A stretch of 64,000 bases of DNA, taken from positions 2,232,001 to 2,296,000 of the forward strand of contig NZ_OMOI01000001.1 in NCBI RefSeq assembly GCF_900302485.1. The letters run 5' to 3'. The first letter of the stretch is position 1, and the number at the start of each line of letters is the position of its first letter. A program made the translations under genes and the position numbers. Positions 1-8,448 of the stretch are shown here, in pieces. The notes beneath the pieces are model-generated. The model searched no databases, was not told where the DNA came from, and saw nothing but the letters and a program-made list of their open reading frames with translations. The DNA comes from Aliiroseovarius pelagivivens (GTDB lineage Bacteria > Pseudomonadota > Alphaproteobacteria > Rhodobacterales > Rhodobacteraceae).

Positions 1-402
1 GCCGCCGATACCCGACAGGAAGGCCAGGATTTGGAAGTACCACAGCGGCGTATCTGGGTTTTGCAGTGCCAGACCAGCGCCGATGGCCGGGATCATCAAA
101 AGTGCGGTGGTAAACACAATGGTGTTTCGCCCCCCCGCAATACGGATGAAGAAGGTCGACGGAATACGCAAAGTCGCGCCGGTCAGGCCAGCAATCGCAC
201 CCAGCGTGAACAGGTCGGATTTGGCAAAGCCAAAGCCAAGGTTGATCATCTGAACTGTGATGATGCCCCAGTACAGCCAAACGGCGAAGCCACACAGCAG
301 GCTGGGAATGGAAATCCACAGATTTCGGTTGGCGATGGACTTGCCGGTGGAAGCCCAGAAGGCCTCGTCATCCGGTGTCCAGTTTCTTAGATCTTGTCCC
401 AC
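1..402 (-). CDS. narK: NarK2-type nitrate/nitrite MFS transporter (N-terminal part only)
   Basis: The first 134 codons of a major-facilitator protein are visible; the rest lies beyond the left window edge. Start chosen is GTG at 402, preceded by a strong GAGGAGGG ribosome site. The stretch from about residue 25 has two hydrophobic helices and the segment LRIPSTFFIRIAGGRN, typical of the second (nitrate/nitrite exchange) NarK type. It follows narK1 (470-1882) on the same strand with a 67-nt gap, the NarK1-NarK2 order known from denitrifying alphaproteobacteria such as Paracoccus. By family knowledge it would import nitrate and export nitrite across the inner membrane for a respiratory nitrate reductase. 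No narG is inside the window, so that partner is inferred. Confidence 0.85.
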   Translation of the reverse strand, partial: MGQDLRNWTPDDEAFWASTGKSIANRNLWISIPSLLCGFAVWLYWGIITVQMINLGFGFAKSDLFTLGAIAGLTGATLRIPSTFFIRIAGGRNTIVFTTALLMIPAIGAGLALQNPDTPLWYFQILAFLSGIGG

Positions 403-469
403 AATGATCCCTCCTCAGGAATTTTGACGGGCGAGCCACCGGGACGGGCGGCTCGCTAATTTTCTTCGA

Positions 470-1882
470 TTAGATTTTTTCGGCGTGGGTGCGGTTGTAC
501 TCATCCACCACAGAGCGCGAATTGTTCACGGCGTTCACAGCACGGGCAGCGCGAAGCTCGAGCCCTTCAAGTTGAGCCTTCTCGAACAATGCCTTCTCTT
601 CGGCTTCTTTCTCGGGCGAGAAGCGGACGAACAGAGCCAGGACCGAAGCACAGCAGACCATGATGCCGATAACGAGGAATGCGTTGTTCCAAGGCATCTC
701 GCTTTTGAACAAGAAGCCTGCGGCAACCGCACCGGCGTTACCACCAGCACCTACGATACCAGCCACAGCGCCCAGTGCCTTTTTGTTGACGAAGGGAACG
801 ACCGAATAGGTGGCGCCCTCGGACATCTGCGTGAACAGCGAGAAGATAATCAGCATTGGGATGGCCAGGAACAGTACGTCCATGCGGCTAAACAGCATCA
901 GCGCAAGGCCTTCGCCCAGAAGCACAATGAACAGCCAGTACGAACGACCCCTTAGGCCCCAGAGTGAGGCGAAGTTGTCCCCGAAGATCCCGCCCAAAGT
1001 ACGGGCAAAGATGTTCATCAGACCAAACGATGCTGCAATCAAACCGGCCGTAACAAGGGTAATGCCATCGAAGTAGTCATAGAAGTACAGCGCGGCGACG
1101 TTGTTGACGGTCAGCTCGATGCCGAAGCAAGCAGCATAGATGAAGAACAGTACCCAAACGCGATAATCTGCCATCGCTTTGAAATACGTACCGGTAACCT
1201 TTTCTTTCTTCTCAAGTTGGCCTTTTTCACGAAGTTCTTTGAAGTTTCCGTCCGGCGCATCTTGTGTAAGGAAGAAGTAGGCAATGCCGACCACGAAGAT
1301 CACACACCCAACTACCACCATCGAGAAACGCCAGCTTGCGGCGTCCGTGAAGCCAAGCGTGATGAAGATCGAGAAGATCAACGGCATGGCGAACTGCGTT
1401 ACACCGCCACCCAGGTTACCCCAGCCTGCACTGGTTGCGTTGGCGGTTCCCACCACGTTGGGCGCGAACATCACTGACGTATGGTATTGGGTAATAACGA
1501 ACGACGCACCGATGAAACCGATCATCAGTCGGAACAGCAGAAAGCTTTCGAAACTGTCGGCCAGTCCAATCCCGGCCACCGGGAAGGCGCCGAGGATCAG
1601 CAGCCATGTATAGGCCAGCCTCGGACCGATCCGGTCACACAGCCAACCAATAAAGAATCGCCCGACAATCGTCATCGCCACCGAGGCGATGATCGTCCAG
1701 CCAACCTGCGATTTCGTGAACCCAAGCTCATCGCGCACGATGATCATCAAGGGCGCGATACCGAACCATGCAAAGAAGCAGGAGAAGAACGCAAACCACG
1801 TCATGTGGAAAGTTCTGATTTGCACCATTCGGACGTTGAAGAAGTTACTCCAAAGGCTTGTCGCCTTGTTTTGGATATCCAT
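470..1882 (-). CDS. narK: NarK1-type nitrate/proton symporter
   Basis: 470-residue major-facilitator protein with about 12 predicted membrane segments. The nitrate-signature glycine-rich segment SAGWGNLGGGVTQ (near residue 150) and a second one, AGIVGAGGNAGAVAAG (near residue 375), are both present, as in the NNP nitrate/nitrite porter family. ATG at 1882 is preceded by AAGGGGACAG. It is the first gene of a unit continuing into the NarK2-type gene at 1-402. A perfect TTGAT-N4-ATCAA box lies 108 bp upstream of the start and the narR-like gene is divergent, so nitrate/anaerobic control is likely. NarK1 types are nitrate:H+ symporters; this assignment is by motif and gene order. Confidence 0.88.
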   Translation of the reverse strand: MDIQNKATSLWSNFFNVRMVQIRTFHMTWFAFFSCFFAWFGIAPLMIIVRDELGFTKSQVGWTIIASVAMTIVGRFFIGWLCDRIGPRLAYTWLLILGAFPVAGIGLADSFESFLLFRLMIGFIGASFVITQYHTSVMFAPNVVGTANATSAGWGNLGGGVTQFAMPLIFSIFITLGFTDAASWRFSMVVVGCVIFVVGIAYFFLTQDAPDGNFKELREKGQLEKKEKVTGTYFKAMADYRVWVLFFIYAACFGIELTVNNVAALYFYDYFDGITLVTAGLIAASFGLMNIFARTLGGIFGDNFASLWGLRGRSYWLFIVLLGEGLALMLFSRMDVLFLAIPMLIIFSLFTQMSEGATYSVVPFVNKKALGAVAGIVGAGGNAGAVAAGFLFKSEMPWNNAFLVIGIMVCCASVLALFVRFSPEKEAEEKALFEKAQLEGLELRAARAVNAVNNSRSVVDEYNRTHAEKI

Positions 1883-1989
1883 TACTCTGTCCCCTTAACT
1901 CCTCTGATGCCGTCCCGCCTTTTGGCGCTAGAATTGGCTCCAGAGGTATTTCGATGAATGCAACCTCTGCCGGGGTGAGACTCTTGGGT

Positions 1990-2003
1990 TTGATCCAAAT
2001 CAA
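1990..2003. promoter_or_regulatory. FNR/NarR box in front of narK1
   Basis: Perfect consensus FNR-type site TTGAT-CCAA-ATCAA, 108 bp upstream of the narK1 start. The distance fits activation from about -41 of a narK promoter. Crp/Fnr proteins such as FNR, NarR and NNR recognise this inverted repeat. Confidence 0.8.
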
Positions 2004-2104
2004 GAATTTGGAAACCTGCGTACGAAATAAACTTGGACCCCAAGTTCATCAGATCGCGCGCATCGACAGATCAAGAGAGCGCTATCATTTCTGCAAGAGT
2101 TCAA

Positions 2105-2118
2105 TTGACAATTATCAA
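2105..2118. promoter_or_regulatory. FNR/NarR box in front of narR
   Basis: TTGAC-AATT-ATCAA, one mismatch from the FNR consensus, centred about 54 bp before the narR ATG (2165). It probably serves the regulator's own promoter (autoregulation or FNR control). Confidence 0.65.
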
Positions 2119-2164
2119 TTATTAGCCATATGGTCGGTCTTCTTTGCTGGTAAACGAGACAGTC

Positions 2165-2863
2165 ATGCCCGAGTCGCACTATACCGAAATTCGCAAACTG
2201 GACCTGTTTGCCCACATGGATGAAGCGAACTTCCACTCGTTGATGCGTGCTGGCTATGTGCAGAATTTTCCACCGCAAATTGAACTTATTACCGAAGGTG
2301 AGGCCAGTGATTTCCTTCACATCGTCCTCAATGGCTCGGTAGAGCTGTTCTCAAATTTGAACGGGCGAGAGACCAGCGTCGCCACGGTTCGACCAATCTC
2401 GACCTTCATTCTGGCTGCAACCATCAAAGACGCGCCGTATCTGATGTCCGCGCGTACGCTAGGGAAGAGCCGAATTGTGATGATCCCCAGCCAAGATGTT
2501 CGCGGTATCTTTGAAATAGACCATCAGTTCGCACGGGCCATCGTAACCGAACTTGCGCGTTGTTACCGGTCGGTTGTTAAGCAAACGAAAGAGCTCAAGC
2601 TCCGCACATCGTTGGAGCGTCTCGCCAATTATCTTCTTCGTCAGCAAATCAGAGCAGGCGGAGGGAGCGTGTTCGAGTTGGAATCCGAGAAACGCCGGCT
2701 GGCTTCTTATCTGGGCATGACCCCCGAAAACCTAAGCCGCGCCTTCAAGTCTTTGAAACCTTACGGGGTTCTTGTCGACGGCAGTACGATTGAGATCAAG
2801 AATCAAACTGAATTGGTTAACTTCGCCAAGCCCAGTCCTTTGATCGACAACAAGGATACATAG
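2165..2863 (+). CDS. narR: Crp/Fnr-family regulator, NarR-like
   Basis: 232-residue regulator with an N-terminal cyclic-nucleotide-binding fold (about 10-125), dimerisation helix and C-terminal winged helix (about 150-215; helix-turn-helix around LASYLGMTPENLSRAFKSL). The N-terminal cysteine cluster that binds the Fe-S cluster in FNR is missing; the only cysteine is near residue 135. Paracoccus NarR likewise lacks the cluster, is divergent from narK and is needed for nitrate-dependent nar expression. Divergence from narK1 and the two FNR-type boxes support that call. ATG 2165 was preferred to an upstream in-frame TTG at 2144 because the ATG matches the family N-terminus. A DNR/NNR-type nitric-oxide sensor is the alternative. 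Confidence 0.75.
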   Translation: MPESHYTEIRKLDLFAHMDEANFHSLMRAGYVQNFPPQIELITEGEASDFLHIVLNGSVELFSNLNGRETSVATVRPISTFILAATIKDAPYLMSARTLGKSRIVMIPSQDVRGIFEIDHQFARAIVTELARCYRSVVKQTKELKLRTSLERLANYLLRQQIRAGGGSVFELESEKRRLASYLGMTPENLSRAFKSLKPYGVLVDGSTIEIKNQTELVNFAKPSPLIDNKDT

Positions 2864-3100
2864 CCCCAACTCCTTCGGGCAATCCTCGTCCATACCTCGA
2901 TTGAACTGTTAAGGTGAGGCACTCCCCCCCAATCGACGGATGCACAGTCACCCGCTGTCTGGGTAGCGCTTTACCTGCCCGCGTCTGGATGGCAGGCTCT
3001 GCGTGTTCGGTATGCCCAACACTGGTCCCTGCCCCCAAAGACGGCGTAGGCCATCCATCCTTTGGAAAGCTGTTCCCTGTCGTACTACGGGCAGATCGAT

Positions 3101-5560
3101 CTACGATTTCACTTTCAGCATTCCCGGATCAAACAAGGGCTTCAGCGACGCAGTGGCCTTAACGCGCGCGCCTGCCACTTCGACTTCCCAGCTACCTTCG
3201 GCGACAATAGAGGCGGTCAGCGGCTCGTCCAGTTCGGCAAAGCCAATACCGACAGCGCCGCCAAGGCTGTGGCCATACCCCCCGACTTGCAGGTGACCGA
3301 CCTCGACCCCGTTCAGATAGATACACTCATTGCCATAAAGAAGTGGCTCGGGGTCATGAAGAAGGAACTGAAGCATCCGGTTGTTCGGAATGCCACGCGC
3401 CTTTATTTCAGCAAGTGCATCGCGTCCGATAAATCCGCCGGGTTTCTCAAGCTTAACCGCAAAGCCAAGCCCGGCCTCAATAGGATTGTCAGTATTGTCC
3501 ACGTCCAACCCGAAATCGCGATAGGCTTTTTCCAGTCGCAACGAGTTGAGGGTCTGCATCCCGGCGTCACGTAGACCGAATTCTTGGCCTACTTCCTTCA
3601 ACAGATCATAAACCTGCACGGCGGCATATGACGGCACTTGAAGTTCCCAGCCCAGCTCACCAACGAAAGTGACCCGGAAGGCTTTGACGACCCAATATCC
3701 GACATCAATGTCTTGCCAAGTCATAAAGGGAAACGCTTCGTTCGACATGTCCGCCGACGTCACCTTTTCCATCAACATGCGTGCTTTCGGACCATGGATG
3801 TTGATCTGCGTGATGGCGGGTGTGAGCTCGGTTATCACAACAACTTCGCCCTCGTGAATGTGGCGCTTCATTCGCATAAGTGTGTGCCCATGGCTGTTTT
3901 CGCCGACGACGACCATGAAGCGATCTTCGGCCAACCGCGTCACGGTCAGGTCAGCTTCAAACCCGCCTTTCTCGTTAACCCACGCTGTATAAACCAGCCG
4001 CCCCGGCTCTATATCGACTTCGTTGCAAGACAGGCGGCTCATCAGCGCCAGCGCATCGGGGCCTTCGACCTGGAACTTGGACATAGTTGACATGTCCATG
4101 ATGATCACATCCTCGCGGGCGGCACGATGTTCTTCAGCGTGCCAATCGAACCAGTTTTGACGGGACCAGCTATATTCTTCGATCTTTGCCTGCTCAGCGG
4201 TGGGCGCGAACCAGTCGGGCATTTCCCAGCCATGCCCCTCGGCGAAGTAAGCGCCATTCGCGGCTAGTCGATCGTGCAGGACGGAACGCTTAAGGTCGCG
4301 GGCGGTGTGAAAGCCTTCATTGTGGAAGTGCTGGCCGAACATTTTGCCCAGCAACTCCGGCCCGCGGTCGCGGCGGAAGGCGCGGGTCGCCTCGTGACGG
4401 GTAAAGCGGTTGACATTGATGCCGGTGACATCGATCTGCGGATGACCGCTGACAATCCATTCAGCCAGCACCTTCCCTGTGCCAGCACCATTCAGAATAC
4501 CAAGAGAATTCATACCGCAGGCCACGAAACAGTTGCGCAGTTCGGGTGTTTCGCCAACCAGCGGGGCAAGGTCGGGGGTGAAGCTTTCAGGGCCGCAGAA
4601 CAGCTTGCGTACACCCACGTTCAGGGCGTCAGGGACGCGGGAGTATGCTTTTTCAAGGTGTGGGCCAACGCGATCCCAATCAGGCTCGATTTCACCAAAG
4701 GTAAAGTTGTCTGGGATCCCATCCAGCTTCCAAGGTGCCGCGCCGGGCTCGAACAAACCGAGCATCAACCCACCGACTTCCTCTCGGTAATAGGTGTAAG
4801 TCGAGGGGTCTTCCAGCACGGGCAGATCGCGGCTGAGACCGTCAATATTCTCGGTGATCAGATAATAGTGCTCGGCGGCTTGCAGCGGCAGATTGATCCC
4901 AGCTTTCGCCCCAAGTTGCCGAGACCACATGCCGCCGCAGATCACCACGTTTTCGGCTGTGATGGTCTGACCATCGGCAGTACGCACCCCCGTCGCGGTG
5001 CCGTTCTTAGCCAAGATTTCCGAGACCGTGACCCCCTCGTGTATCTTTGCGCCCCCCATTTTCGCACCCTTGGCCAAGGACATGGTGACATCAACGGGAT
5101 TGGCACGCCCATCTTCGGGGATATAGAAACCCGCCAGTACATCGCTGAGGTCTCCGATGGGAAACAGATCCGCCGTTTCCTTGGGGGAGATTTCATAGAT
5201 ATTGATGCCGTGTCGGCGCATGAAAGGCGCAAGCCGACGCATTTCGTGCACGCGTTCCTCGTTGTTCGCAATCTGCAGATAGCCAACGTCACGAAACCCT
5301 GTCGGAACACCAGTTTCCTGCTCAAGATTGGCATATAGGTCCCGCCCGTGGGTATAGATCTCGCATTCGGCTTCCGATTGCAGAAGACCCGCCACGATCA
5401 GACCCGCCGCATGCCATGTGGTGCCTGAAGTCAGCTGGTCACGTTCCAGCACGACAACATCCGTCATGCCGAGCTTGGTCAGATGGTAGGCGGTGTTACA
5501 GCCAATGGACCCACCCCCGATGATTACCGTCTGCGCGTGTGTGGGAAGCGTCTTAGCCAT
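3101..5560 (-). CDS. Dimethylglycine/sarcosine dehydrogenase (FAD + GcvT-like folate domain)
   Basis: 819-residue two-part flavoprotein. The N-terminal half is a DAO-type FAD oxidoreductase with the dinucleotide motif GGGSIGCNTAYHL (about 15-27) and the SGTTWHAAGL segment whose histidine (residue 50) carries covalent FAD in mammalian dimethylglycine and sarcosine dehydrogenases. The C-terminal half (about 430-815) is an aminomethyltransferase-like tetrahydrofolate domain. Family members N-demethylate dimethylglycine or sarcosine and pass the carbon to folate. ATG 5560 is favoured over an upstream extension because the FAD motif starts right after it and AAGGA precedes it. It is divergent from a BetI-like repressor (5663-6289) across a 102-bp gap holding a palindromic operator, tying it to glycine-betaine breakdown. 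Exact substrate cannot be settled. Confidence 0.85.
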   Translation of the reverse strand: MAKTLPTHAQTVIIGGGSIGCNTAYHLTKLGMTDVVVLERDQLTSGTTWHAAGLIVAGLLQSEAECEIYTHGRDLYANLEQETGVPTGFRDVGYLQIANNEERVHEMRRLAPFMRRHGINIYEISPKETADLFPIGDLSDVLAGFYIPEDGRANPVDVTMSLAKGAKMGGAKIHEGVTVSEILAKNGTATGVRTADGQTITAENVVICGGMWSRQLGAKAGINLPLQAAEHYYLITENIDGLSRDLPVLEDPSTYTYYREEVGGLMLGLFEPGAAPWKLDGIPDNFTFGEIEPDWDRVGPHLEKAYSRVPDALNVGVRKLFCGPESFTPDLAPLVGETPELRNCFVACGMNSLGILNGAGTGKVLAEWIVSGHPQIDVTGINVNRFTRHEATRAFRRDRGPELLGKMFGQHFHNEGFHTARDLKRSVLHDRLAANGAYFAEGHGWEMPDWFAPTAEQAKIEEYSWSRQNWFDWHAEEHRAAREDVIIMDMSTMSKFQVEGPDALALMSRLSCNEVDIEPGRLVYTAWVNEKGGFEADLTVTRLAEDRFMVVVGENSHGHTLMRMKRHIHEGEVVVITELTPAITQINIHGPKARMLMEKVTSADMSNEAFPFMTWQDIDVGYWVVKAFRVTFVGELGWELQVPSYAAVQVYDLLKEVGQEFGLRDAGMQTLNSLRLEKAYRDFGLDVDNTDNPIEAGLGFAVKLEKPGGFIGRDALAEIKARGIPNNRMLQFLLHDPEPLLYGNECIYLNGVEVGHLQVGGYGHSLGGAVGIGFAELDEPLTASIVAEGSWEVEVAGARVKATASLKPLFDPGMLKVKS

Positions 5561-5626
5561 CGGGATGTCCTTCCAGTGCGAATCGTAATTTTGATCAAAT
5601 CCTACAATTGACCGGCGTCGCAAATC

Positions 5627-5658
5627 AACCTATTGATTGAACAACCATTCAATAGGTT
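5627..5658. promoter_or_regulatory. Palindromic operator of the BetI-like repressor
   Basis: Inverted repeat AACCTATTGA (5627-5636) / TCAATAGGTT (5649-5658), 10 of 10 matching, 12-bp spacer. The core TATTGATTGAAC resembles the ATTGATTGG..TTCAAT operator of E. coli BetI (recalled, not aligned). It ends 4 bp before the regulator's ATG, so it would block the regulator and possibly the divergent dehydrogenase gene. Confidence 0.75.
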
Positions 5659-5662
5659 CTTC

Positions 5663-6289
5663 ATGACTTCGACCAAAAGCTCTAAGAAATCGCGCACAGC
5701 GCCCCCAGAGGTCCGGCGCAAACAGCTGATTGATGCGACCATCTCCTGCATCGCCCGCAAGGGCATTTCGGGAACAACTCTAAGCGCCATCGCCGCCGAG
5801 GCGGGGCTCTCCTTGGGGCTGGCTAATTTCCACTTCAAGAGCAAGGATGCTCTGCTCTCTGAAACGCTGAAACACTTGGCGGCAGAGCATCGCGATATGT
5901 GGCAACAAGATGCAATGCGCGACGATCTGTCGGACACAGACAAGCTGCTCTCCATCGTGTCGGCGCAATTCCACCCCCGCATCTGCAGCCGAAAGAAGCT
6001 GGCGGTTTGGTTCGCCTTCTTTGGAGAGGCAAGTTATCGAAAGACCTATCGGTCGATCTCATCCCAAATCGACATGGAGCGACAAGAGCTTTGTGCAGAA
6101 CTGTTGGAAACCATTATCGCAGATGGGCAATACATGAATGCCGATGCCAAGCAGGTCGCTGAGACATTGGAAGGCATGTTCGACGGGTTTTGGTTAAACA
6201 TGCTCATGTACCCAGATACGTTCCTGCGCACCAATGCTGAGCGCCAAGTGATGAACTATCTCAAGCTGGTTTTCACAAAGCACTTTTGA
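5663..6289 (+). CDS. TetR-family repressor, BetI-like
   Basis: 208 residues. N-terminal TetR helix-turn-helix at about 15-65 (RKQLIDATISCIARKGISG, then TTLSAIAAEAGLSLGLANFHF). The C-terminal ligand domain has the FWAFF/WF-AFFGEA type pattern (VWFAFFGEASYRKTYR) seen in choline/betaine-responsive BetI proteins. ATG 5663 is used because it leaves a normal N-terminal arm; the longer in-frame reading from 5633 would run through the operator palindrome. Divergent from the dimethylglycine dehydrogenase. It probably releases DNA in the presence of a betaine-pathway metabolite. No bet genes are in the window. Confidence 0.78.
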   Translation: MTSTKSSKKSRTAPPEVRRKQLIDATISCIARKGISGTTLSAIAAEAGLSLGLANFHFKSKDALLSETLKHLAAEHRDMWQQDAMRDDLSDTDKLLSIVSAQFHPRICSRKKLAVWFAFFGEASYRKTYRSISSQIDMERQELCAELLETIIADGQYMNADAKQVAETLEGMFDGFWLNMLMYPDTFLRTNAERQVMNYLKLVFTKHF

Positions 6290-6322
6290 GGCCGGGTCCG
6301 ATTGGTCTATCAAGTATGCGCC

Positions 6323-6448
6323 CTACATATCGTGAAAGTCAGGCCAATCGTCATTGGTAAGTCTACGCGCGGTGCGGGGGACGATCACGCCTTGTTCGGT
6401 CAATGCCAAACGCGCATTCGTCCCCCCAATATCGGCCACCGGGCGCAA
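6323..6448 (-). pseudogene. glk: Truncated glucokinase (glk) remnant
   Basis: Directly after the ABC ATPase stop there are 41 codons (TTG start at 6448, TAG at 6323-6325) reading LRPVADIGGTNARLALTEQG and ending RRLTNDDWPDFHDM. This matches the start of bacterial glucokinase: phosphate-binding DIGGTN-R-AL loop followed by the N-D-D-x-P-x-F region. A full enzyme is about 310-320 residues, so only the first eighth remains and the catalytic domain is gone. Only 33 bp separate the stop from the convergent BetI-like gene. In related operons glk sits at this position, so a deletion or insertion junction lies near 6290-6325. Confidence 0.7.
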
Positions 6449-6452
6449 AAGA

Positions 6453-7550
6453 TCAGTTCAGGCGCAGGCCGGTGTCCGGTTCGAAATAGGACACTTTGCC
6501 AAGATCAAACGCCAAACGTTGCGCGACACCCGCAGTTGCCGTGGTCTCTGCATGCAAACGCGCTGTTACGTGTTTACCACCCAGCTGCATCACAGCGAAT
6601 GTATCGGCGCCCGCGGGCTCGACAATATCGATCACGCACTCTGCCTCTTGTGTGTCGCCTGCGCGGGCAAGGGCGGAGTCTACGATATCTTCTGGACGCA
6701 CTCCGAGGATCACGTTTTCGGGCAAATCCATATTGCGTGTGTCCGTCAACACAATCGGTCCCCCATCGTTTCGCGCGATCTCTATCTGCATGTCGTTGCC
6801 GTTCGCCTTTGCTTTGGCGGGGATCAGGTTCATCGCAGGGCTGCCCATGAAATCGGCCACAAACAGGTTGGCAGGACGGTTATAGATTTCCGCGGGCGTG
6901 CCGATTTGCTGGATTACACCACCTTTCATCACGACGATTTTGGTCGCCAGTGTCATGGCTTCAATCTGGTCGTGGGTCACGTAAACCATCGACGCACCTA
7001 GACGTTGATGCAGCGCCTTGATTTCGGTGCGCATCTCGACCCGCAATTTGGCATCAAGATTGGAAAGGGGTTCGTCGAACAGGAACAGTTTCGGATCTCG
7101 CACCAAGGCTCGGCCCATGGCGACGCGTTGGCGTTGACCGCCCGACAGCTGCCCCGGTTTGCGGTTCAACAACGGTTCGATTTGCAGCTGCTGTGCCACA
7201 TAGGCCAGCTTCTCGGCCTGAGTGGCTGGATCAATGCCACGCACCTTCATTCCGAACGTGATGTTCTTGGCCACAGTCATGGTCGGGTACAGCGCGTATG
7301 ATTGGAACACCATCGCGATGTCGCGGTCTTTGGGGCTGACATTGGTCATGTCCTGACCGCCAATCGCCATGTTCCCACTTGTGATTGGTTCCAACCCTGC
7401 AATGCAGTTCAAAAGCGTGGATTTACCGCAACCAGAGGGGCCGACAAGCACAAGGAAATCACCCTGTTCGATGGCCACGTTGATGTCTTTGAGGATTTCA
7501 ACAGACCCGTAGTTCTTGAACAGGTTGTTGATTTCGAGGATGGGGGCCAT
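6453..7550 (-). CDS. Sugar ABC transporter ATPase (MalK/UgpC type)
   Basis: 365 residues with Walker A GPSGCGKST (about 38-46), Q-loop, signature LSGGQRQRVAMGRAL (about 135-149), Walker B LFLFDEPLSNLD and H-loop VTHDQ, followed by the MalK/UgpC regulatory domain with TOBE-like repeats (about 240-365). Such ATPases energise CUT1 carbohydrate importers. Last intact gene of the binding protein-permease-permease-ATPase operon, 4 nt after the upstream permease. The glucokinase remnant follows 4 nt downstream. Substrate is inferred from the GtsA-like binding protein as glucose or a related hexose. Confidence 0.92.
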   Translation of the reverse strand: MAPILEINNLFKNYGSVEILKDINVAIEQGDFLVLVGPSGCGKSTLLNCIAGLEPITSGNMAIGGQDMTNVSPKDRDIAMVFQSYALYPTMTVAKNITFGMKVRGIDPATQAEKLAYVAQQLQIEPLLNRKPGQLSGGQRQRVAMGRALVRDPKLFLFDEPLSNLDAKLRVEMRTEIKALHQRLGASMVYVTHDQIEAMTLATKIVVMKGGVIQQIGTPAEIYNRPANLFVADFMGSPAMNLIPAKAKANGNDMQIEIARNDGGPIVLTDTRNMDLPENVILGVRPEDIVDSALARAGDTQEAECVIDIVEPAGADTFAVMQLGGKHVTARLHAETTATAGVAQRLAFDLGKVSYFEPDTGLRLN

Positions 7551-7554
7551 GTGA

Positions 7555-8448
7555 TTATCCTTTCACAGATCCAGCGGTCAGACCGCGGACGAAGTATTTA
7601 CCAGCGACGACATAGACAAACAGTGTGGGCAGAGCGGCGATGATCGCTGCGGCCATATCTACGTTGTAGGCTTTGATGCCGGTGGTTGAATTCACGATGT
7701 TATTCAGGGCGACAGTCACAGGCTGTGTACCCGCCTGACTGAACGAAATGCCAAACAAGAAGTCGTTCCAGATTTGGGTGAACTGCCAGATGACTGTCAC
7801 CACGATGATGGGCAACGACAGTGGCAAAAAGATCGACCAAAAGATGCGGAAGAACCCGGCGCCGTCGACTTTTGCAGCCTTCGTCAGTTCGGATGGGATC
7901 GACACATAGTAGTTTCGGAAAAACAACGTGGTGAACCCAAGACCGTAGACGACATGGACAAAGATCAGGCCGGGGATGGTTCCCGCAAGGCCCATAAGTC
8001 CCAACATCCGTGCCATCGGCAGCAGAACAACCTGGAACGGGATGAAACAGCCAAACAGCATCAGCGCGAAAAACAGGTTAGCGCCTTTGAACCGCCACTG
8101 CGCCACGACAAATCCGTTCAATGCGCCAATCAGGGTCGAGATAAAGACCGCAGGGATCGCAATTAAGACCGAGTTCCAAAAGAACGGGCGTACGCCTTCA
8201 CATTGGATGCCTGTGCAGGCCTGAGACCACGCGGTGCGCCATGCATCTAACGTCGCCTCACGCGGAAGCGAGATCAGATCGCCAGTTCGGATTTCGTCGA
8301 GGCTTTTGAACGAGGTGGTGATCATGACGAACAGCGGTGTCAGATAGAACAAGGCGAACAGGCCAAGCATCAGGTACAACCCCCATCGCAAGGCGATTTT
8401 ACCTGCGTTGCTCCCTGATGCAGCGGGTGTGTAGGACATATCAGTCAT
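7555..8448 (-). CDS. Sugar ABC transporter permease (GtsC-like)
   Basis: 297-residue CUT1 permease with six predicted membrane helices. The EAA loop is visible as IPSELTKAAKVDGAGFFRIF (about 190-209). The first helix starts near residue 22. It carries an extended periplasmic loop between helices 1 and 2 (about 45-95, containing the pair of cysteines in ACTGIQCEG), as is usual in the glucose/mannose GtsC group. Its start overlaps the 3' end of the other permease gene by 8 nt, indicating translational coupling. Confidence 0.88.
   Translation of the reverse strand: MTDMSYTPAASGSNAGKIALRWGLYLMLGLFALFYLTPLFVMITTSFKSLDEIRTGDLISLPREATLDAWRTAWSQACTGIQCEGVRPFFWNSVLIAIPAVFISTLIGALNGFVVAQWRFKGANLFFALMLFGCFIPFQVVLLPMARMLGLMGLAGTIPGLIFVHVVYGLGFTTLFFRNYYVSIPSELTKAAKVDGAGFFRIFWSIFLPLSLPIIVVTVIWQFTQIWNDFLFGISFSQAGTQPVTVALNNIVNSTTGIKAYNVDMAAAIIAALPTLFVYVVAGKYFVRGLTAGSVKG

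Noticed and set aside
2864..3100. Possible riboswitch or small RNA in the GC-rich stretch after narR
   Set aside because: It lies downstream of both flanking genes (convergent), and no known riboswitch core could be recognised.
4274..5338. Long plus-strand open frame opposite the dimethylglycine dehydrogenase gene
   Set aside because: It is the antisense shadow of a well-supported flavoprotein gene; no ribosome site or family motif.
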